Source of the DNA: Asanoa ishikariensis
GTDB lineage: Bacteria > Actinomycetota > Actinomycetes > Mycobacteriales > Micromonosporaceae
NCBI RefSeq assembly: GCF_900107455.1
Contig: NZ_FNQB01000005.1
Location: forward strand, 186,001-250,000
Direction: 5' to 3'
Length of the DNA: 64,000 nt
Part shown: piece after piece, positions 27,886-36,815 of the stretch
How positions within the stretch are numbered: the stretch's first letter is position 1
Layout of the letters: each line of letters begins with the position of its first letter
Notes under the pieces: model-generated
Databases searched by the model: none
What the model was told of the DNA's origin: nothing
Seen by the model: the letters and a program-made list of their open reading frames with translations, nothing else
Program-made: the position numbers and the translations under genes

Positions 27886-29444
27886 CAGTTGATCTCCTCC
27901 AGCGCGTGGGTGCGGCGGAAGCTCACGATCGAGATCGTGGCCACGATGAGGAAGATGAACACCGAGATCGCGGCGGCGAACCCGTACTGCGCGCCGGCAC
28001 CGCCGAACGCCAGCCGGTAGGTGTAGGTGATCAGGATGTCGGTGGCACCCGCCTGCGGGTTGTCGGGCGGGAACGGCGCGCCCTCGCTCACCAGATAGAT
28101 CGCGGTGAAGTTGTTGAAGTTGAAGGCGAACGAGCTGATCAGCAGTGGCGCGAGGGCGACCAGCAGGAGTGGGAAGGTGATGGTGCGGAACGCGTGGAAC
28201 GGCCGGGCGCCGTCGACCTGGGCCGCCTCCGTGAGGTCCGCCGGGATCGCCTGGAGCGCGCCGGTGCTGACCAGGAACATGTAGTTGTAGCCCAGCCAGA
28301 GCTGCACGAGCAGGATCGCGAACATCGAGCTGGGTGCCGAGCCGAACCAGTTGACGTCGAGCCCGAACAGCCTGTTGATCAGCCCGAAGTCGGTGTTGAA
28401 CATGTCCCGCCAGACCAGCATCATCGCGACGGCGGGCATCGCGTACGGCAGGATGATCAGCGACCGGTATAGCCGCTGGCCGCGCAGTCCCGGCTTGTTG
28501 AGCACGAGCGCGACGAGCAGCCCGAGGGCGAACGTGATCAGCACGACGCCGAACGCGAAGCCGAGGTTCCACAGCAGGATCTTGAGGAACGACGCCCGGA
28601 TCACCGGGTTGGTGAGCACCTCGGCGAAGTTGCGGAAGCCGACGTTGACCTGCCAGCCCTGGGCGAGCGCCTGGCCCTGCCCGTCGACGAACAGGCCGTC
28701 GTCGTCGTTGGCCGTCCACGTCTGGCCGGTGGTGCGGTCCTTCACACAGTCACAACCGGCGTCGTACGCCTGCTGCGGGGTGCCCTCGAAAGCCCGGGAC
28801 AGGCCCTGGTTCTTGATCGCCCCGCGGTCGGTGGGGACGCTGAACTCGACGATGTCCGCCGAGCGGGCGCTGACCTCGGCGATGTCGAGAATCTCGTACC
28901 CGCCGGCCTCGGTTATCTTGCCGTCGGTGTTCTGCGTGGCGTCGTTCAGCGGTTCGAGGCCGTCCGCGGTGCCGACGAACGCGGCCTTCGTGGCGGGATC
29001 CGTGAGCAGGAAGACGATGTCGCCGCTGCCGGGCTCGCCGTCGGTCGCGATGGTCAGCGTGTAGACCGTCGAGCCGGGCACCTGCTGCACCGACGAGCCC
29101 TCGACGGCGGCGACCGCCTCGTCCTTGCTGCCCCGGTGCGCGTCGCCGAAGTTGGTGAACGCGGTGGAGAGCGTGAACAGCACCGGCAGCACCTGGAACA
29201 CGATGAGGAACAGGGTGCCGGGGATCAGGTACTTCGCGGGTATCGCCCGCGGCGACAGGTAGATGGAGAAGATGACGGCGGTGACCAGCAGCAGGACGGC
29301 CAGGCCGAGCCAGTTGCCGGTGCCGATCAGCGGGAACGCCGCCCAGACCGCGATGGCGGCCACCAGGCCGAGCACCACGATCTTGATGATCAGGCCGAGC
29401 GGGGAGGCCGTGCCGTCGGCGCCGAGGCCGAGCTTGCGTCTCAT
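27885..29444 (-). CDS. malF: Maltodextrin ABC permease MalF-like
   Basis: A 519-residue permease, much longer than the usual ~300 because it contains a MalF-type large extracellular P2 insertion (about residues 100-270, between helix 3 and the helices of the transport core). Such an insertion in MalF docks the binding protein. The EAA loop is ADLTEAAQVDGARPFHAFRTITFP. The ATG has GAGAGGA about six bases upstream and lies 11 bases after the binding-protein gene. The P2 loop supports a true maltose/maltodextrin assignment for the operon. Confidence 0.92.
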   Translation of the reverse strand: MRRKLGLGADGTASPLGLIIKIVVLGLVAAIAVWAAFPLIGTGNWLGLAVLLLVTAVIFSIYLSPRAIPAKYLIPGTLFLIVFQVLPVLFTLSTAFTNFGDAHRGSKDEAVAAVEGSSVQQVPGSTVYTLTIATDGEPGSGDIVFLLTDPATKAAFVGTADGLEPLNDATQNTDGKITEAGGYEILDIAEVSARSADIVEFSVPTDRGAIKNQGLSRAFEGTPQQAYDAGCDCVKDRTTGQTWTANDDDGLFVDGQGQALAQGWQVNVGFRNFAEVLTNPVIRASFLKILLWNLGFAFGVVLITFALGLLVALVLNKPGLRGQRLYRSLIILPYAMPAVAMMLVWRDMFNTDFGLINRLFGLDVNWFGSAPSSMFAILLVQLWLGYNYMFLVSTGALQAIPADLTEAAQVDGARPFHAFRTITFPLLLVALAPLLISSFAFNFNNFTAIYLVSEGAPFPPDNPQAGATDILITYTYRLAFGGAGAQYGFAAAISVFIFLIVATISIVSFRRTHALEEIN

Positions 29445-29455
29445 CTCGGTCCTCT

Positions 29456-30682
29456 CTATTTGATCTGGGCCTGGATGGCGGAGGCGGCCGCGGAGATGGT
29501 CGAGGCGGGGTCGGCGCCACCGACCACGGCGGCCTCGGCCTTGCCCAGCGGGTCCCACACCACGGCCATCGCGGGGATGCTGGGCATGATCTGTCCGAAC
29601 TCGACACCCGCGTCGGACACCTTGCCGACGAGCGGGTCGCCTGCTCGGACCGTGGCCAGGGCCTCCTTCAGCGCCGGGACGCTGGAGGTCGCGGTGTAGA
29701 GCGCGGTGCCGGTGTCGGGGCGGGACCAGAAGTTGGTGACGAACTCCTGCGCGAGCGCCTTGTTGTCGCCGCGGCTGGCCACGTAGGCGGCGTCGACCGT
29801 GATGAACGGCCGGGCCGGCTGGCCGCCCTCGAACGGGGGCACTGGGGAGATGTCGTACTTGACGCCGGTCTGCTGGAGCTGCGGTAGCTGCCACGGCCCG
29901 GAGATCATGAACGGGGCCTTGCCGCCGGAGAACAGGCTCAGGATGTTGTCGGTGGTGATCGATCGCTTGAGCACGCCGGCTCCGCCCTCGCCCAGCGCAC
30001 GGATCTTCGCGTACGCCGCGGTGGCGCCGGGCTTGGCCACGCCGAGGTCTGCCGGGTCGAAGTCGCCGGTGTCGCGGGTGCCGAAGATGTAGCCGCCGCC
30101 CGAGGTGAACAGCGGGTTGATGTGGTACGGGTCGCCGGTCGGCCCGACCGGCAGCGCCAGGATCTCCTGTGCCTTGCCGCTGCTCTTGAGCTGCGTTCCT
30201 TTTTGGACAAGCTCCTCCATGGACCGTGGCGCGTCCGGGACGAGGGCGGTGTTCCGGAACAGCACGATGTTGTTCATCGTGTACGGCATGCCGTAGACCT
30301 GCCCGTTGAAGGTGACCGCCTTGATCGCCAGATCCTGGTAGCCGGCCTTGGTGTCGTCGGTCATCTGCAACGGATCGATCGTCGCGTTCTGCACCAGGTT
30401 GCCGATCCAGTCGTGCGCGCCCATCACGACGTCGGGCGCGCGGCCGGCCTGGGAGGCCGTGACGAACTGGGTCTGCAGGTCTTCCGGGATGATCTGGACG
30501 TTGACGTCGACGCCGTTCTCCCGGGCGAAGATCGCGCCCAGCGCCTGCGTCGCCTCGCCGCCGGGGCCGCCGCCCGTCCAGATCAGCAGGCTCGGCTTTT
30601 CCGTGGCACCCGCGCCCGCTCCTGCTTGGCAGCCGGCGAGCAGCAGGGCGGTGATAGCCACCAACGCTCGTGCTCTGTGCAT
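29456..30682 (-). CDS. malE: Sugar ABC substrate-binding lipoprotein, MalE-like
   Basis: A 408-residue family 1 solute-binding lipoprotein with signal peptide and lipobox LLAGC. The start ATG 30682 is chosen because GGGAGGGG lies eight bases upstream; the GTG nine bases earlier overlaps that site. The mature protein has the two-lobe pattern with KPSLLIWTGG, VQIIPEDLQTQFVTA, VYGMPYTMNNIVLFRN and SGPWQLPQL, as in maltodextrin-binding proteins. It heads the five-gene operon and is the direct target of the LacI-type operator just upstream. Confidence 0.92.
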   Translation of the reverse strand: MHRARALVAITALLLAGCQAGAGAGATEKPSLLIWTGGGPGGEATQALGAIFARENGVDVNVQIIPEDLQTQFVTASQAGRAPDVVMGAHDWIGNLVQNATIDPLQMTDDTKAGYQDLAIKAVTFNGQVYGMPYTMNNIVLFRNTALVPDAPRSMEELVQKGTQLKSSGKAQEILALPVGPTGDPYHINPLFTSGGGYIFGTRDTGDFDPADLGVAKPGATAAYAKIRALGEGGAGVLKRSITTDNILSLFSGGKAPFMISGPWQLPQLQQTGVKYDISPVPPFEGGQPARPFITVDAAYVASRGDNKALAQEFVTNFWSRPDTGTALYTATSSVPALKEALATVRAGDPLVGKVSDAGVEFGQIMPSIPAMAVVWDPLGKAEAAVVGGADPASTISAAASAIQAQIK

Positions 30683-30712
30683 GGTCGTCACCCCTCCCGC
30701 AGGGGAGTTGCT

Positions 30713-30732
30713 GTGCTAACCCGATTTAGCAC
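30713..30732. promoter_or_regulatory. LacI-type operator of the maltodextrin operon
   Basis: GTGCTAA (30713-30719), six bases, TTAGCAC (30726-30732): a perfect 7-bp inverted repeat centred on C-G at 30722/30723, the normal centre of LacI-family operators. It covers the predicted transcription start of malE, so binding would block initiation. Confidence 0.7.
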
Positions 30733-30734
30733 GG

Positions 30735-30763
30735 AGCATGCGCCGGGATTCGGCGACTGTCAA
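30735..30763 (-). promoter_or_regulatory. Promoter of the maltodextrin operon
   Basis: On the minus strand TTGACA (30763-30758), a 17-base spacer and CATGCT (30740-30735). The operator begins three bases downstream of the -10. A TACGAT on the plus strand (30764-30769) may serve the divergent lacI gene. Confidence 0.55.
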
Positions 30764-30810
30764 TACGATGCGTCGATCGGATTGCCAGCGGCGGCAAGAT
30801 CGGTGAACCT

Positions 30811-31812
30811 GTGCGTATGGCATCGCGCGTCACACTCCAGGACGTCGCCCGGCACGCCGGCGTCTCACGGACCACCGCGTCGTTCGTCCTCACCGGCCGG
30901 CGCGACATGCGGATCTCCGTCGACGCCGAGCAGCGGGTGCTGCGGGCGGCCCGGGAGCTCAGCTACCGGCCGAACCTGATGGCGCGCGGGTTGCGTACCC
31001 GCACGACGCACACGATCGGCCTGATCTCCGACACGGTCACCACCGAGCCGTTCGCGGGCGACATCGTCCGTGGCGCCGTCAACGCCGCGCTGCGGCACGA
31101 CAACCTGCTGGTCATCGGGGAGACCTCGGGCGACCGGGGCGTCGAGGAACGGGTCGTCCAGGACATGCTCGACCGGGGCGTCGACGGTTTCCTGTACGCG
31201 TCGACCTGGACCCGGGTCAGCCGGCTGCCGGCCGTGCTGCGCGGGCATCCGTTCGTGTGGCTCAACTGCCTGCCACGCGGCCGGGCGAGCGCGTCGGCGG
31301 TGATCCCCGACGAGCGTTCGGCCGGCACGCTGGCCGCCTCGGCCCTGACGGCGGTGGGGCACGAGCGGATCGCGCTGGTCGGTGTCCCGAGCCCCGACGT
31401 CTGGGCGGCAGGGGAGCGACTGGCGGGCATCCGGGCGGCGGGGGTCACGGTGGCCGCGACGGTCGAGTGCGACTGGTGGCCGGAGCCGGCGTACACGGCG
31501 GTGTCGTCGTTCCTCGCCACCGGCCCGTCGGTGACCGGCCTGATCTGCCTCAACGACCGGATCGCGCTGGGCGCGTACCAGGCGGCGCAGGAGGCGGGGC
31601 TGCGAGTGCCCGACGACCTGTCGGTGGTCTCGTTCGACGACTCGGACCTGGCGGCCTGGCTGCGACCGTCCCTGACCAGCGTCGCGCTGCCCCACGCGGA
31701 GCTCGGCGGCCGCGCCGTCGACCTCCTGCTGTCGCCACCGGCGAGCCCGCTGGTCGAACGGGTGCCGATGCGGCTCCACGAGCGGGCCTCGATCGCCCCA
31801 CCTTCATCCTAG
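30811..31812 (+). CDS. LacI family regulator of the maltodextrin operon
   Basis: A 333-residue LacI/GalR repressor. The N-terminal helix-turn-helix and hinge are clear: VTLQDVARHAGVSRTTASFVLTG and the hinge LSYRPNLMARGLRTRTTHTIGLI. A periplasmic-binding-like ligand domain follows, ending with the SFDDSDLAAWLRPSLTSV block typical of the family. GTG 30811 is used as start; an ATG six bases later is equally possible, and neither has a strong ribosome site. It is divergent from malE with a perfect operator between, so it should repress the mal operon and respond to a maltodextrin. Confidence 0.93.
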   Translation: MRMASRVTLQDVARHAGVSRTTASFVLTGRRDMRISVDAEQRVLRAARELSYRPNLMARGLRTRTTHTIGLISDTVTTEPFAGDIVRGAVNAALRHDNLLVIGETSGDRGVEERVVQDMLDRGVDGFLYASTWTRVSRLPAVLRGHPFVWLNCLPRGRASASAVIPDERSAGTLAASALTAVGHERIALVGVPSPDVWAAGERLAGIRAAGVTVAATVECDWWPEPAYTAVSSFLATGPSVTGLICLNDRIALGAYQAAQEAGLRVPDDLSVVSFDDSDLAAWLRPSLTSVALPHAELGGRAVDLLLSPPASPLVERVPMRLHERASIAPPSS

Positions 31813-31841
31813 GACGCTTTAGGGGGTGTGCGGCCGGCGAC

Positions 31842-31853
31842 TAACGTGGCGCC
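31842..31853 (+). promoter_or_regulatory. Probable leaderless -10 element for the phosphoesterase gene
   Basis: TAACGT (31842-31847) lies six bases before the ATG at 31854; no Shine-Dalgarno is present. Confidence 0.45.
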
Positions 31854-32591
31854 ATGATCATTGCGCAGCTCAGTGACCTGCACGTCGACGGTGGGGAGCG
31901 CAGCCGGCGGCGGGTCGAACGGGTCGTGCGGGAACTGGCCGGGCTGCGGCCGGCGCCCGACGTCGTGCTGGTCACGGGCGACATCGCCGACCACGGAGCC
32001 GAGGCGGAGTACGAGCTCGCCCGCGAGCTGGTCGACCTGCCCGCGCCGGTGCTGTACTGCCCCGGCAACCATGACGGCCGCGCGGCGTACCGGAAGGTCC
32101 TGCTCGGTGAGCCGGCGAGTGACGCGCCGGTCAACCGCGCCCACCGGGTCGGCGGGGCACTGTTCGCGATGTGCGACTCGAGCATTCCCGGCCAACACGA
32201 CGGCCTGCTCGAGGCGTCGACGCTGGGCTGGCTCGACGCGGAGCTGACGGCAGCGGCCGACCTGCCCGCGTTCGTCTGCTTCCACCACCCGCCGGTCGTG
32301 CTCGGGTCGCCGTTCGCGGACCAGAGCCGCCAGTTCGCCACCGACCGGCTGGCCTCGCTCGTCGCCGCGCACCCCAACGTCGTGGCGCTGCTCTGCGGCC
32401 ACGCCCACACGCCGGCCGCGACGACGTTCGCGGGCCGGCCGCTGCTGGTCGCGCCGGGGGTGGTGTCGACGTTCCGGCTGCCGTTCGAGCCCGCCGACAC
32501 GATCGACCAGGACCTGCCGCCGATGCTCGCCTACCACCTGCTGGACAATCAGCGCCGGCTGACCACCCACTATCGCGTCGTTTCGGCCTAG
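31854..32591 (+). CDS. Metallophosphoesterase, cyclic-nucleotide phosphodiesterase-like
   Basis: A 245-residue calcineurin-like phosphoesterase close to class III (CpdA/Icc-type) cyclic-nucleotide phosphodiesterases. Metal ligands are visible in order: SDLH (Asp8, His10), TGDIAD (Asp43), GNHD (71-74), FHHPP and GHAHTP. No signal peptide, so cytosolic. It might hydrolyse cAMP or other phosphodiesters, but related enzymes act on UDP-sugars and nucleotides, so the substrate is open. The next small gene starts nine bases after its stop. Confidence 0.88.
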   Translation: MIIAQLSDLHVDGGERSRRRVERVVRELAGLRPAPDVVLVTGDIADHGAEAEYELARELVDLPAPVLYCPGNHDGRAAYRKVLLGEPASDAPVNRAHRVGGALFAMCDSSIPGQHDGLLEASTLGWLDAELTAAADLPAFVCFHHPPVVLGSPFADQSRQFATDRLASLVAAHPNVVALLCGHAHTPAATTFAGRPLLVAPGVVSTFRLPFEPADTIDQDLPPMLAYHLLDNQRRLTTHYRVVSA

Positions 32592-32600
32592 GGTGCGCCT

Positions 32601-32948
32601 GTGGACCAATACGATCGCTACCTTCTCGACAGCCATGTGCTTCGCGCGATCGGGACAACGCTGGGCGGCGCGGTGGCCGGAGCCGCCGTGACGCTTCCGA
32701 GTGAGCTCGCGGCCGCCGCCCTGGCCGCCTGGCACCGCGACGAGGACGACGACCTGGCGTCCCCGGAGTCAGCGCGGCAGTCGACTCTGCGCGAGCATGC
32801 CGCCACGCTGGCGCTGATCGGTCTGACGGTCGAGAAGCGCGGCAGCGACACCGCCGGTGGGGTCAGCGTCCAGCTCCGCGCGAACCTCGTCGCGGAGGCA
32901 CGGGCGGCCGCGGCCGGGGGTCAGCCTGCCAACCCGGGCCGGCAGTAG
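32601..32948 (+). CDS. Small uncharacterised protein
   Basis: A 115-residue cytosolic protein that I do not recognise. It begins at GTG 32601, with TAGGGT (32589-32594) six bases upstream. That -10-like box overlaps the stop of the previous gene and argues for a real leaderless start. The middle is alanine-rich with an acidic patch (WHRDEDDDLASPES), and the C-terminus reads LIGLTVEKRGSDTAGGVSVQLRANLVAEA. No membrane segment. Codon third positions are strongly G/C as in the neighbours, which supports coding. Confidence 0.65.
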   Translation: MDQYDRYLLDSHVLRAIGTTLGGAVAGAAVTLPSELAAAALAAWHRDEDDDLASPESARQSTLREHAATLALIGLTVEKRGSDTAGGVSVQLRANLVAEARAAAAGGQPANPGRQ

Positions 32949-33016
32949 CTGTCGCGTCGGCGTCCGGTCTCGGCGGGTCGCTGGTGTGTTTCCGCTCGCG
33001 GGTGGACGATCGACGC

Positions 33017-33526
33017 ATGGTGTCGTCAGATCCGCCGCCGTTGACGGTGGTGCAGCCCGGTGGCGGGCAGGTGGGCGAGCTCGGCTCGATCGGCGTGCAG
33101 TTCAAGCTCTGGGGTCACGACACCGGCGGCGCGTTGGCGATTGTCGAGCATCCGTTTCCGGTCGGCGCGTTGGTGCCGCCGCATCTGCATACCCGGGAAG
33201 ACGAGTACTCGATCGTCACCGAGGGCGAGATCGGGTTCCGGTCGGGCGATCGGGAAGTCGTGCTCGGGCCCGGCGGCTACATCACCAAGCCGCGGGGTGA
33301 GTTGCACGCGATGTGGAACGCCGGTGTCACACCCGCGCGGATGATCGAGATCATCAGCCCGGCCGGTTTCGAGCACTTCTTCCGGGAGGTGGCCGAGGCG
33401 ATCGCGGCCGGGCCGGTCGCGGAGGGGGCGGGCGCCGACCTGACCGAGCGCTACGGTTTGCAGTTCGGGGACCCGGACTGGCTGCCGGGCGTCATCGAGC
33501 GCTACGGACTCACCGTCGAGCGGTAG
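33017..33526 (+). CDS. Cupin domain protein
   Basis: A 169-residue single-cupin protein. Cupin motif 1 is PPHLHTREDEYSIVTEGEIG (His, His and Glu ligands near residues 55-66), and motif 2 contains PRGELHAMWN with the last His. Relatives include quercetin-dioxygenase-like proteins, so a metal-dependent oxygenase or sugar-binding role is possible but not shown. I place the start at ATG 33017, which has GACGAT six bases upstream; an in-frame GTG at 32984 would add 11 residues. It converges with the peptide-importer operon, with one base between the stops. Confidence 0.8.
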   Translation: MVSSDPPPLTVVQPGGGQVGELGSIGVQFKLWGHDTGGALAIVEHPFPVGALVPPHLHTREDEYSIVTEGEIGFRSGDREVVLGPGGYITKPRGELHAMWNAGVTPARMIEIISPAGFEHFFREVAEAIAAGPVAEGAGADLTERYGLQFGDPDWLPGVIERYGLTVER

Positions 33527-33527
33527 T

Positions 33528-34268
33528 TCAGGGCAGCCGGGGAATGCTCGCGATCAGTCGTCGGGTGTACGCGTCCTGCGGGCTGCCGAGCACCGCGCCG
33601 GTCGGGCCCTGCTCGACCACCCGGCCGCGTTCCAGGACCACCGTCTCGTCGCAGAGGCTGGCCACCGCGGCCAGGTCGTGGGAGACCAGGACCAGGGTCA
33701 GGCCGCGGGTGGCGCGTAGCTCGGCCAGCAGGTCGATGATGCGCACCTTGGTGGTCACGTCCAGCGCGCTGACCGGCTCGTCGGCCAGCAACACGGTCGG
33801 CTCGACCGCGATCGCACGGGCGATCGCGATCCGTTGCCGCTGGCCGCCGGAGAACTCGTGCGGGTAGCGGTCCGCCGCGTCGACCGGCAGGCCCACGGCC
33901 GACAGGGCCGCCGACACCCGGGGCGCGTGGTCGGTGAAACCCAACGCCCGCAACGGCTCGGCGACGATGCGCGAGACCTTCTGGCGCGGGTCCAATGAGG
34001 AGTACGGGTCCTGGAACACCGTCTGCACGTGCCGCCGGAAGTCGCGGGCGGCGCGGTGCCCGGTCGGCAGCGGCGCGTCCTGGAACAGCACCGACCCCGA
34101 TGTCGGCCGGCGCAGGCCGAGCAGCAGCCGCAGCAGCGTGGTCTTGCCGGCCGCGGACTCGCCGACCAGGGCGACACTGCGGCCCGGTGTCACGCCGAAG
34201 GAGACACCGTCGAGCACCGGTGCGCCCGACGGGTAGCGGAAGCCGACGTCTCGGGCCTCGAGAATCAC
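33528..34268 (-). CDS. Oligopeptide ABC transporter ATPase, DppF-like
   Basis: A 246-residue ATPase, last gene of the five-gene importer operon. Walker A is GESAAGKTT (near 36-44), signature FSGGQRQR, Walker B VLLADEP, switch VSHD. It is shorter than DppF because the C-terminal oligopeptide/dipeptide extension is minimal. The start ATG overlaps the stop of the DppD-like gene. Confidence 0.92.
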   Translation of the reverse strand: MILEARDVGFRYPSGAPVLDGVSFGVTPGRSVALVGESAAGKTTLLRLLLGLRRPTSGSVLFQDAPLPTGHRAARDFRRHVQTVFQDPYSSLDPRQKVSRIVAEPLRALGFTDHAPRVSAALSAVGLPVDAADRYPHEFSGGQRQRIAIARAIAVEPTVLLADEPVSALDVTTKVRIIDLLAELRATRGLTLVLVSHDLAAVASLCDETVVLERGRVVEQGPTGAVLGSPQDAYTRRLIASIPRLP

Positions 34269-35053
34269 AACGCACCTCCGAGGGCCTCGTCGAGGCGGCG
34301 GGCGCTGGCCACCAGGGCCGCCGTGTAATCGTCCTGAGGGTCGGCCAGGATCGCACGCAGCGGACCGGTGCGCACCGCCCGCCCGGACGACAGCACCACC
34401 ACCTCGTCGGTGACCTTGCCGACGACGGCGAGGTCGTGGCTGACGAACAGCAGCGCCATGTCGTGCGCGGCGACCAGCCGGTCGAGCAGGGCCAGCACCT
34501 CGGCCTGCACGGTGACGTCCAGCGCGGTGGTCGGCTCGTCGGCGATCAACAGCGCGGGGCGGCAGGCCAGGGCCATCGCGATCGCCGCGCGCTGGCGTTG
34601 GCCGCCCGAGACCTCGTGGGGATAGGCGTGCGCCACCCGCGCCGGCAGTGCCACCTCTTCCAACGCCGAGGCGACGGCGGCCCTCAACGCGGCGCCGCGC
34701 AGGCCCTGATGCCGGCGCAGCGGCTCGGCCACCTGGTTGCCGAGGCGCATCAGCGGGTCCAGCGCCGTCGACGGCTCCTGGAAGACCACCGCCGCCACCC
34801 GACCGCGCAGGCGGTTGAGCGAACGCTCGTTGGCACCGATCACCGGTGTGCCGTCGAGCAGCACCGTGCCGGACGCGCGCAATCCGGGCGGCAGCAGGCC
34901 GGTCACGGCCAGCGCGGTCAGCGACTTGCCCGAGCCGGACTCGCCGATCAGCCCGAGGCGGTGGCCTTTCGCGATGGAGAACGAGAGACCGTCGACCAGT
35001 GTGCGTCCGTCAGCCGTCGACACCGTCAGGTCGGAGACCGTCAGCAGGCTCAT
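34265..35053 (-). CDS. Oligopeptide ABC transporter ATPase, DppD-like
   Basis: A 262-residue ATPase that pairs with the DppF-like subunit. Walker A is GESGSGKSL, signature VSGGQRQR, Walker B LLIADEP, switch VSHD. VFQEPSTALDPLMRLGNQVAEPL is typical of the DppD/OppD group. The C-terminal Cys-containing 4Fe-4S-like extension of some OppD proteins is absent. ATGA overlaps at both ends. Confidence 0.92.
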   Translation of the reverse strand: MSLLTVSDLTVSTADGRTLVDGLSFSIAKGHRLGLIGESGSGKSLTALAVTGLLPPGLRASGTVLLDGTPVIGANERSLNRLRGRVAAVVFQEPSTALDPLMRLGNQVAEPLRRHQGLRGAALRAAVASALEEVALPARVAHAYPHEVSGGQRQRAAIAMALACRPALLIADEPTTALDVTVQAEVLALLDRLVAAHDMALLFVSHDLAVVGKVTDEVVVLSSGRAVRTGPLRAILADPQDDYTAALVASARRLDEALGGAL

Positions 35054-35862
35054 CGGTGCCCCCTTCGGGTCGGGTCGGCGACGTCGCGCAGGCCGTCGGC
35101 GAGCAGGTTGACGCCGACGACGAGGACGACCAGCAGGACGCCGGGCGCGATGGCTCCGATCGGTGCGGTCAGGACCGTGGACTGGGCCTCCTGGAGCAGC
35201 CGGCCCCAGGACGCGTTCGGTGGCGGCGGACCCAGGCCGAGGTAGGAGAGGCTGGCTTCCGCGAGCACGGCGAGCCCGAACTGGAGGGCCAGGTTGACCG
35301 CCATCGTGGGCCAGATGTTCGGCAGCACGTGCGCGGTGACGATCCGGGGCCAGCTCACCCCGGAGGTGCGGGCCAGCGTCACGTAGTCCATCGCCAGCAC
35401 GCGTTTGACCAGCACGCGGGTGAGGCGGGCGACGATCGCCGACATGGCCAGCCCGATCGCGACGATCGCGGAGCCGAGCGACGCGCCACGGGCGGCCACC
35501 ACGAGCATCGCCAGCAACAGGGTCGGGAACGCGATCAGGATGTCCAGCAGGGCCGCGAGGGTGTCGTCGAGCCAGCGGTTGGCGAAGCCCGCGAGCAGCC
35601 CGGCGACGCCCCCGACCACCGCGCCCAGGGCGACCGCCCCGAGACCGACCGCGACCGCGATCCGGGCGCCGATCATCAGCCGGGTGAGCAGGTCGCGGCC
35701 CAGCTTGTCGGTGCCGAGCAGGTGGTGCGCGCCCGGTCCTTCGAGCCGGCCGCCGGTGGTGTCCGCGGCCGGGAACGGTGTCCAGAACAGCGACACCAGT
35801 GCGATGCCGACGACGAGGGCGACCAGCACGATCCCGGCGATGAGGAAGACGCGGCGTCTCAT
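35050..35862 (-). CDS. Oligopeptide ABC transporter permease, DppC-like
   Basis: A 270-residue permease. The first helix is VFLIAGIVLVALVVGIALV, followed by LLGTDKLGRDLLTRLMIGAR, which is the DppC/OppC landmark (GTDxxGRDxxSR). The EAA loop is DYVTLARTSGVSWPRIVTAHVLPN, then EASLSYLGLGPPPPNASWG, and the tail is NLLADGLRDVADP. Translationally coupled to both neighbours. Confidence 0.93.
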   Translation of the reverse strand: MRRRVFLIAGIVLVALVVGIALVSLFWTPFPAADTTGGRLEGPGAHHLLGTDKLGRDLLTRLMIGARIAVAVGLGAVALGAVVGGVAGLLAGFANRWLDDTLAALLDILIAFPTLLLAMLVVAARGASLGSAIVAIGLAMSAIVARLTRVLVKRVLAMDYVTLARTSGVSWPRIVTAHVLPNIWPTMAVNLALQFGLAVLAEASLSYLGLGPPPPNASWGRLLQEAQSTVLTAPIGAIAPGVLLVVLVVGVNLLADGLRDVADPTRRGHR

Positions 35863-36815
35863 CGGACGAGCCCGCCGCGCAGCCGAGGGTCGATGAACCG
35901 CTGTGCGACGTCGGCGAGGAAGCCGACGACCAGCACCGCGAACGTGCTGACGAACAGCACGCCCTGGATCACCGGGTAGTCGTGCTGGGCGATCCCGCGC
36001 ACCAGCATGCTGCCGAGCCCGGGAAGCGCGAACACGCTCTCGATGACGACCGCGCCGAGGAACGTGGTGGCTAGCTCGATGCCGAGCACCGACACCACCG
36101 GCACGGCCGCGTTGCGCACCCCGTGCCGCCACATCGCGCCCGCGAACGACGAGCCGAGCGCGCGGGCCGTGCGCAGGTGGTCGCTGCCCAGCACGTCGAG
36201 GGTGGCCGACCGGACGTACCGGATCAGCGATGCCGCCATGACGAGAGCGACAGTCACCACAGGAAGCACCAGTGCCCGGAACGCGTCGGGGAACGACGAC
36301 CAGCCGTCGGGCGGGAAGCCGCCGGCCGGCAGCACCCGCAGGTTCAGCGCGAACACCCAGACCAGCAGCAGACCGAGCCAGAACGCGGGTACGGCGATGC
36401 CGAGCTGCGACACGAGCCCGGCCAGCGCGCCGTACCAGGTGTGGGCGCGGTGCGCGGCCAGGAAACCGACCGGCACCGCGACGACCACGGCGAGCACGAA
36501 CGCGGACAGCGTCAGCGGCACCGTCACCGACAGCCGGCTGACGATCTCCGGGCCGACCGGCAGCGAGCTGACGAACGAGTCACCGAAGTGCAGCGTGGCG
36601 AGCTGGCTCAGCCAGTGCCCGAACTGGGCGGGCAGCGGCCGGTCCGTGCCGATCTGGTGCCGGGCGGCGGCGACCTGGTCGGGCGTGGCGCCGACCGACA
36701 GCAGGGCGTTGGCCGGGTCGCCGGGCAGCAGCCGCAGGATGAGGAACAGCACCACGCTCGCGAGCAGCAGAGTGCCGACCAGCAGCGCCGCCCGGCGCAC
36801 CAGGTAGCGGGTCAT
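35859..36815 (-). CDS. Oligopeptide ABC transporter permease, DppB-like
   Basis: A 318-residue permease. The N-terminus MTRYLVRRAALLVGTLLLASVVLFLILRLLPGDPA is the DppB beginning, with the family's IGTDRPLPAQFGHWLSQLATLHFGDS region next. The EAA loop is DHLRTARALGSSFAGAMWRHGVRN and the tail is FIDPRLRGG. It is the second gene of the operon and overlaps both neighbours by four bases. Confidence 0.93.
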   Translation of the reverse strand: MTRYLVRRAALLVGTLLLASVVLFLILRLLPGDPANALLSVGATPDQVAAARHQIGTDRPLPAQFGHWLSQLATLHFGDSFVSSLPVGPEIVSRLSVTVPLTLSAFVLAVVVAVPVGFLAAHRAHTWYGALAGLVSQLGIAVPAFWLGLLLVWVFALNLRVLPAGGFPPDGWSSFPDAFRALVLPVVTVALVMAASLIRYVRSATLDVLGSDHLRTARALGSSFAGAMWRHGVRNAAVPVVSVLGIELATTFLGAVVIESVFALPGLGSMLVRGIAQHDYPVIQGVLFVSTFAVLVVGFLADVAQRFIDPRLRGGLVR

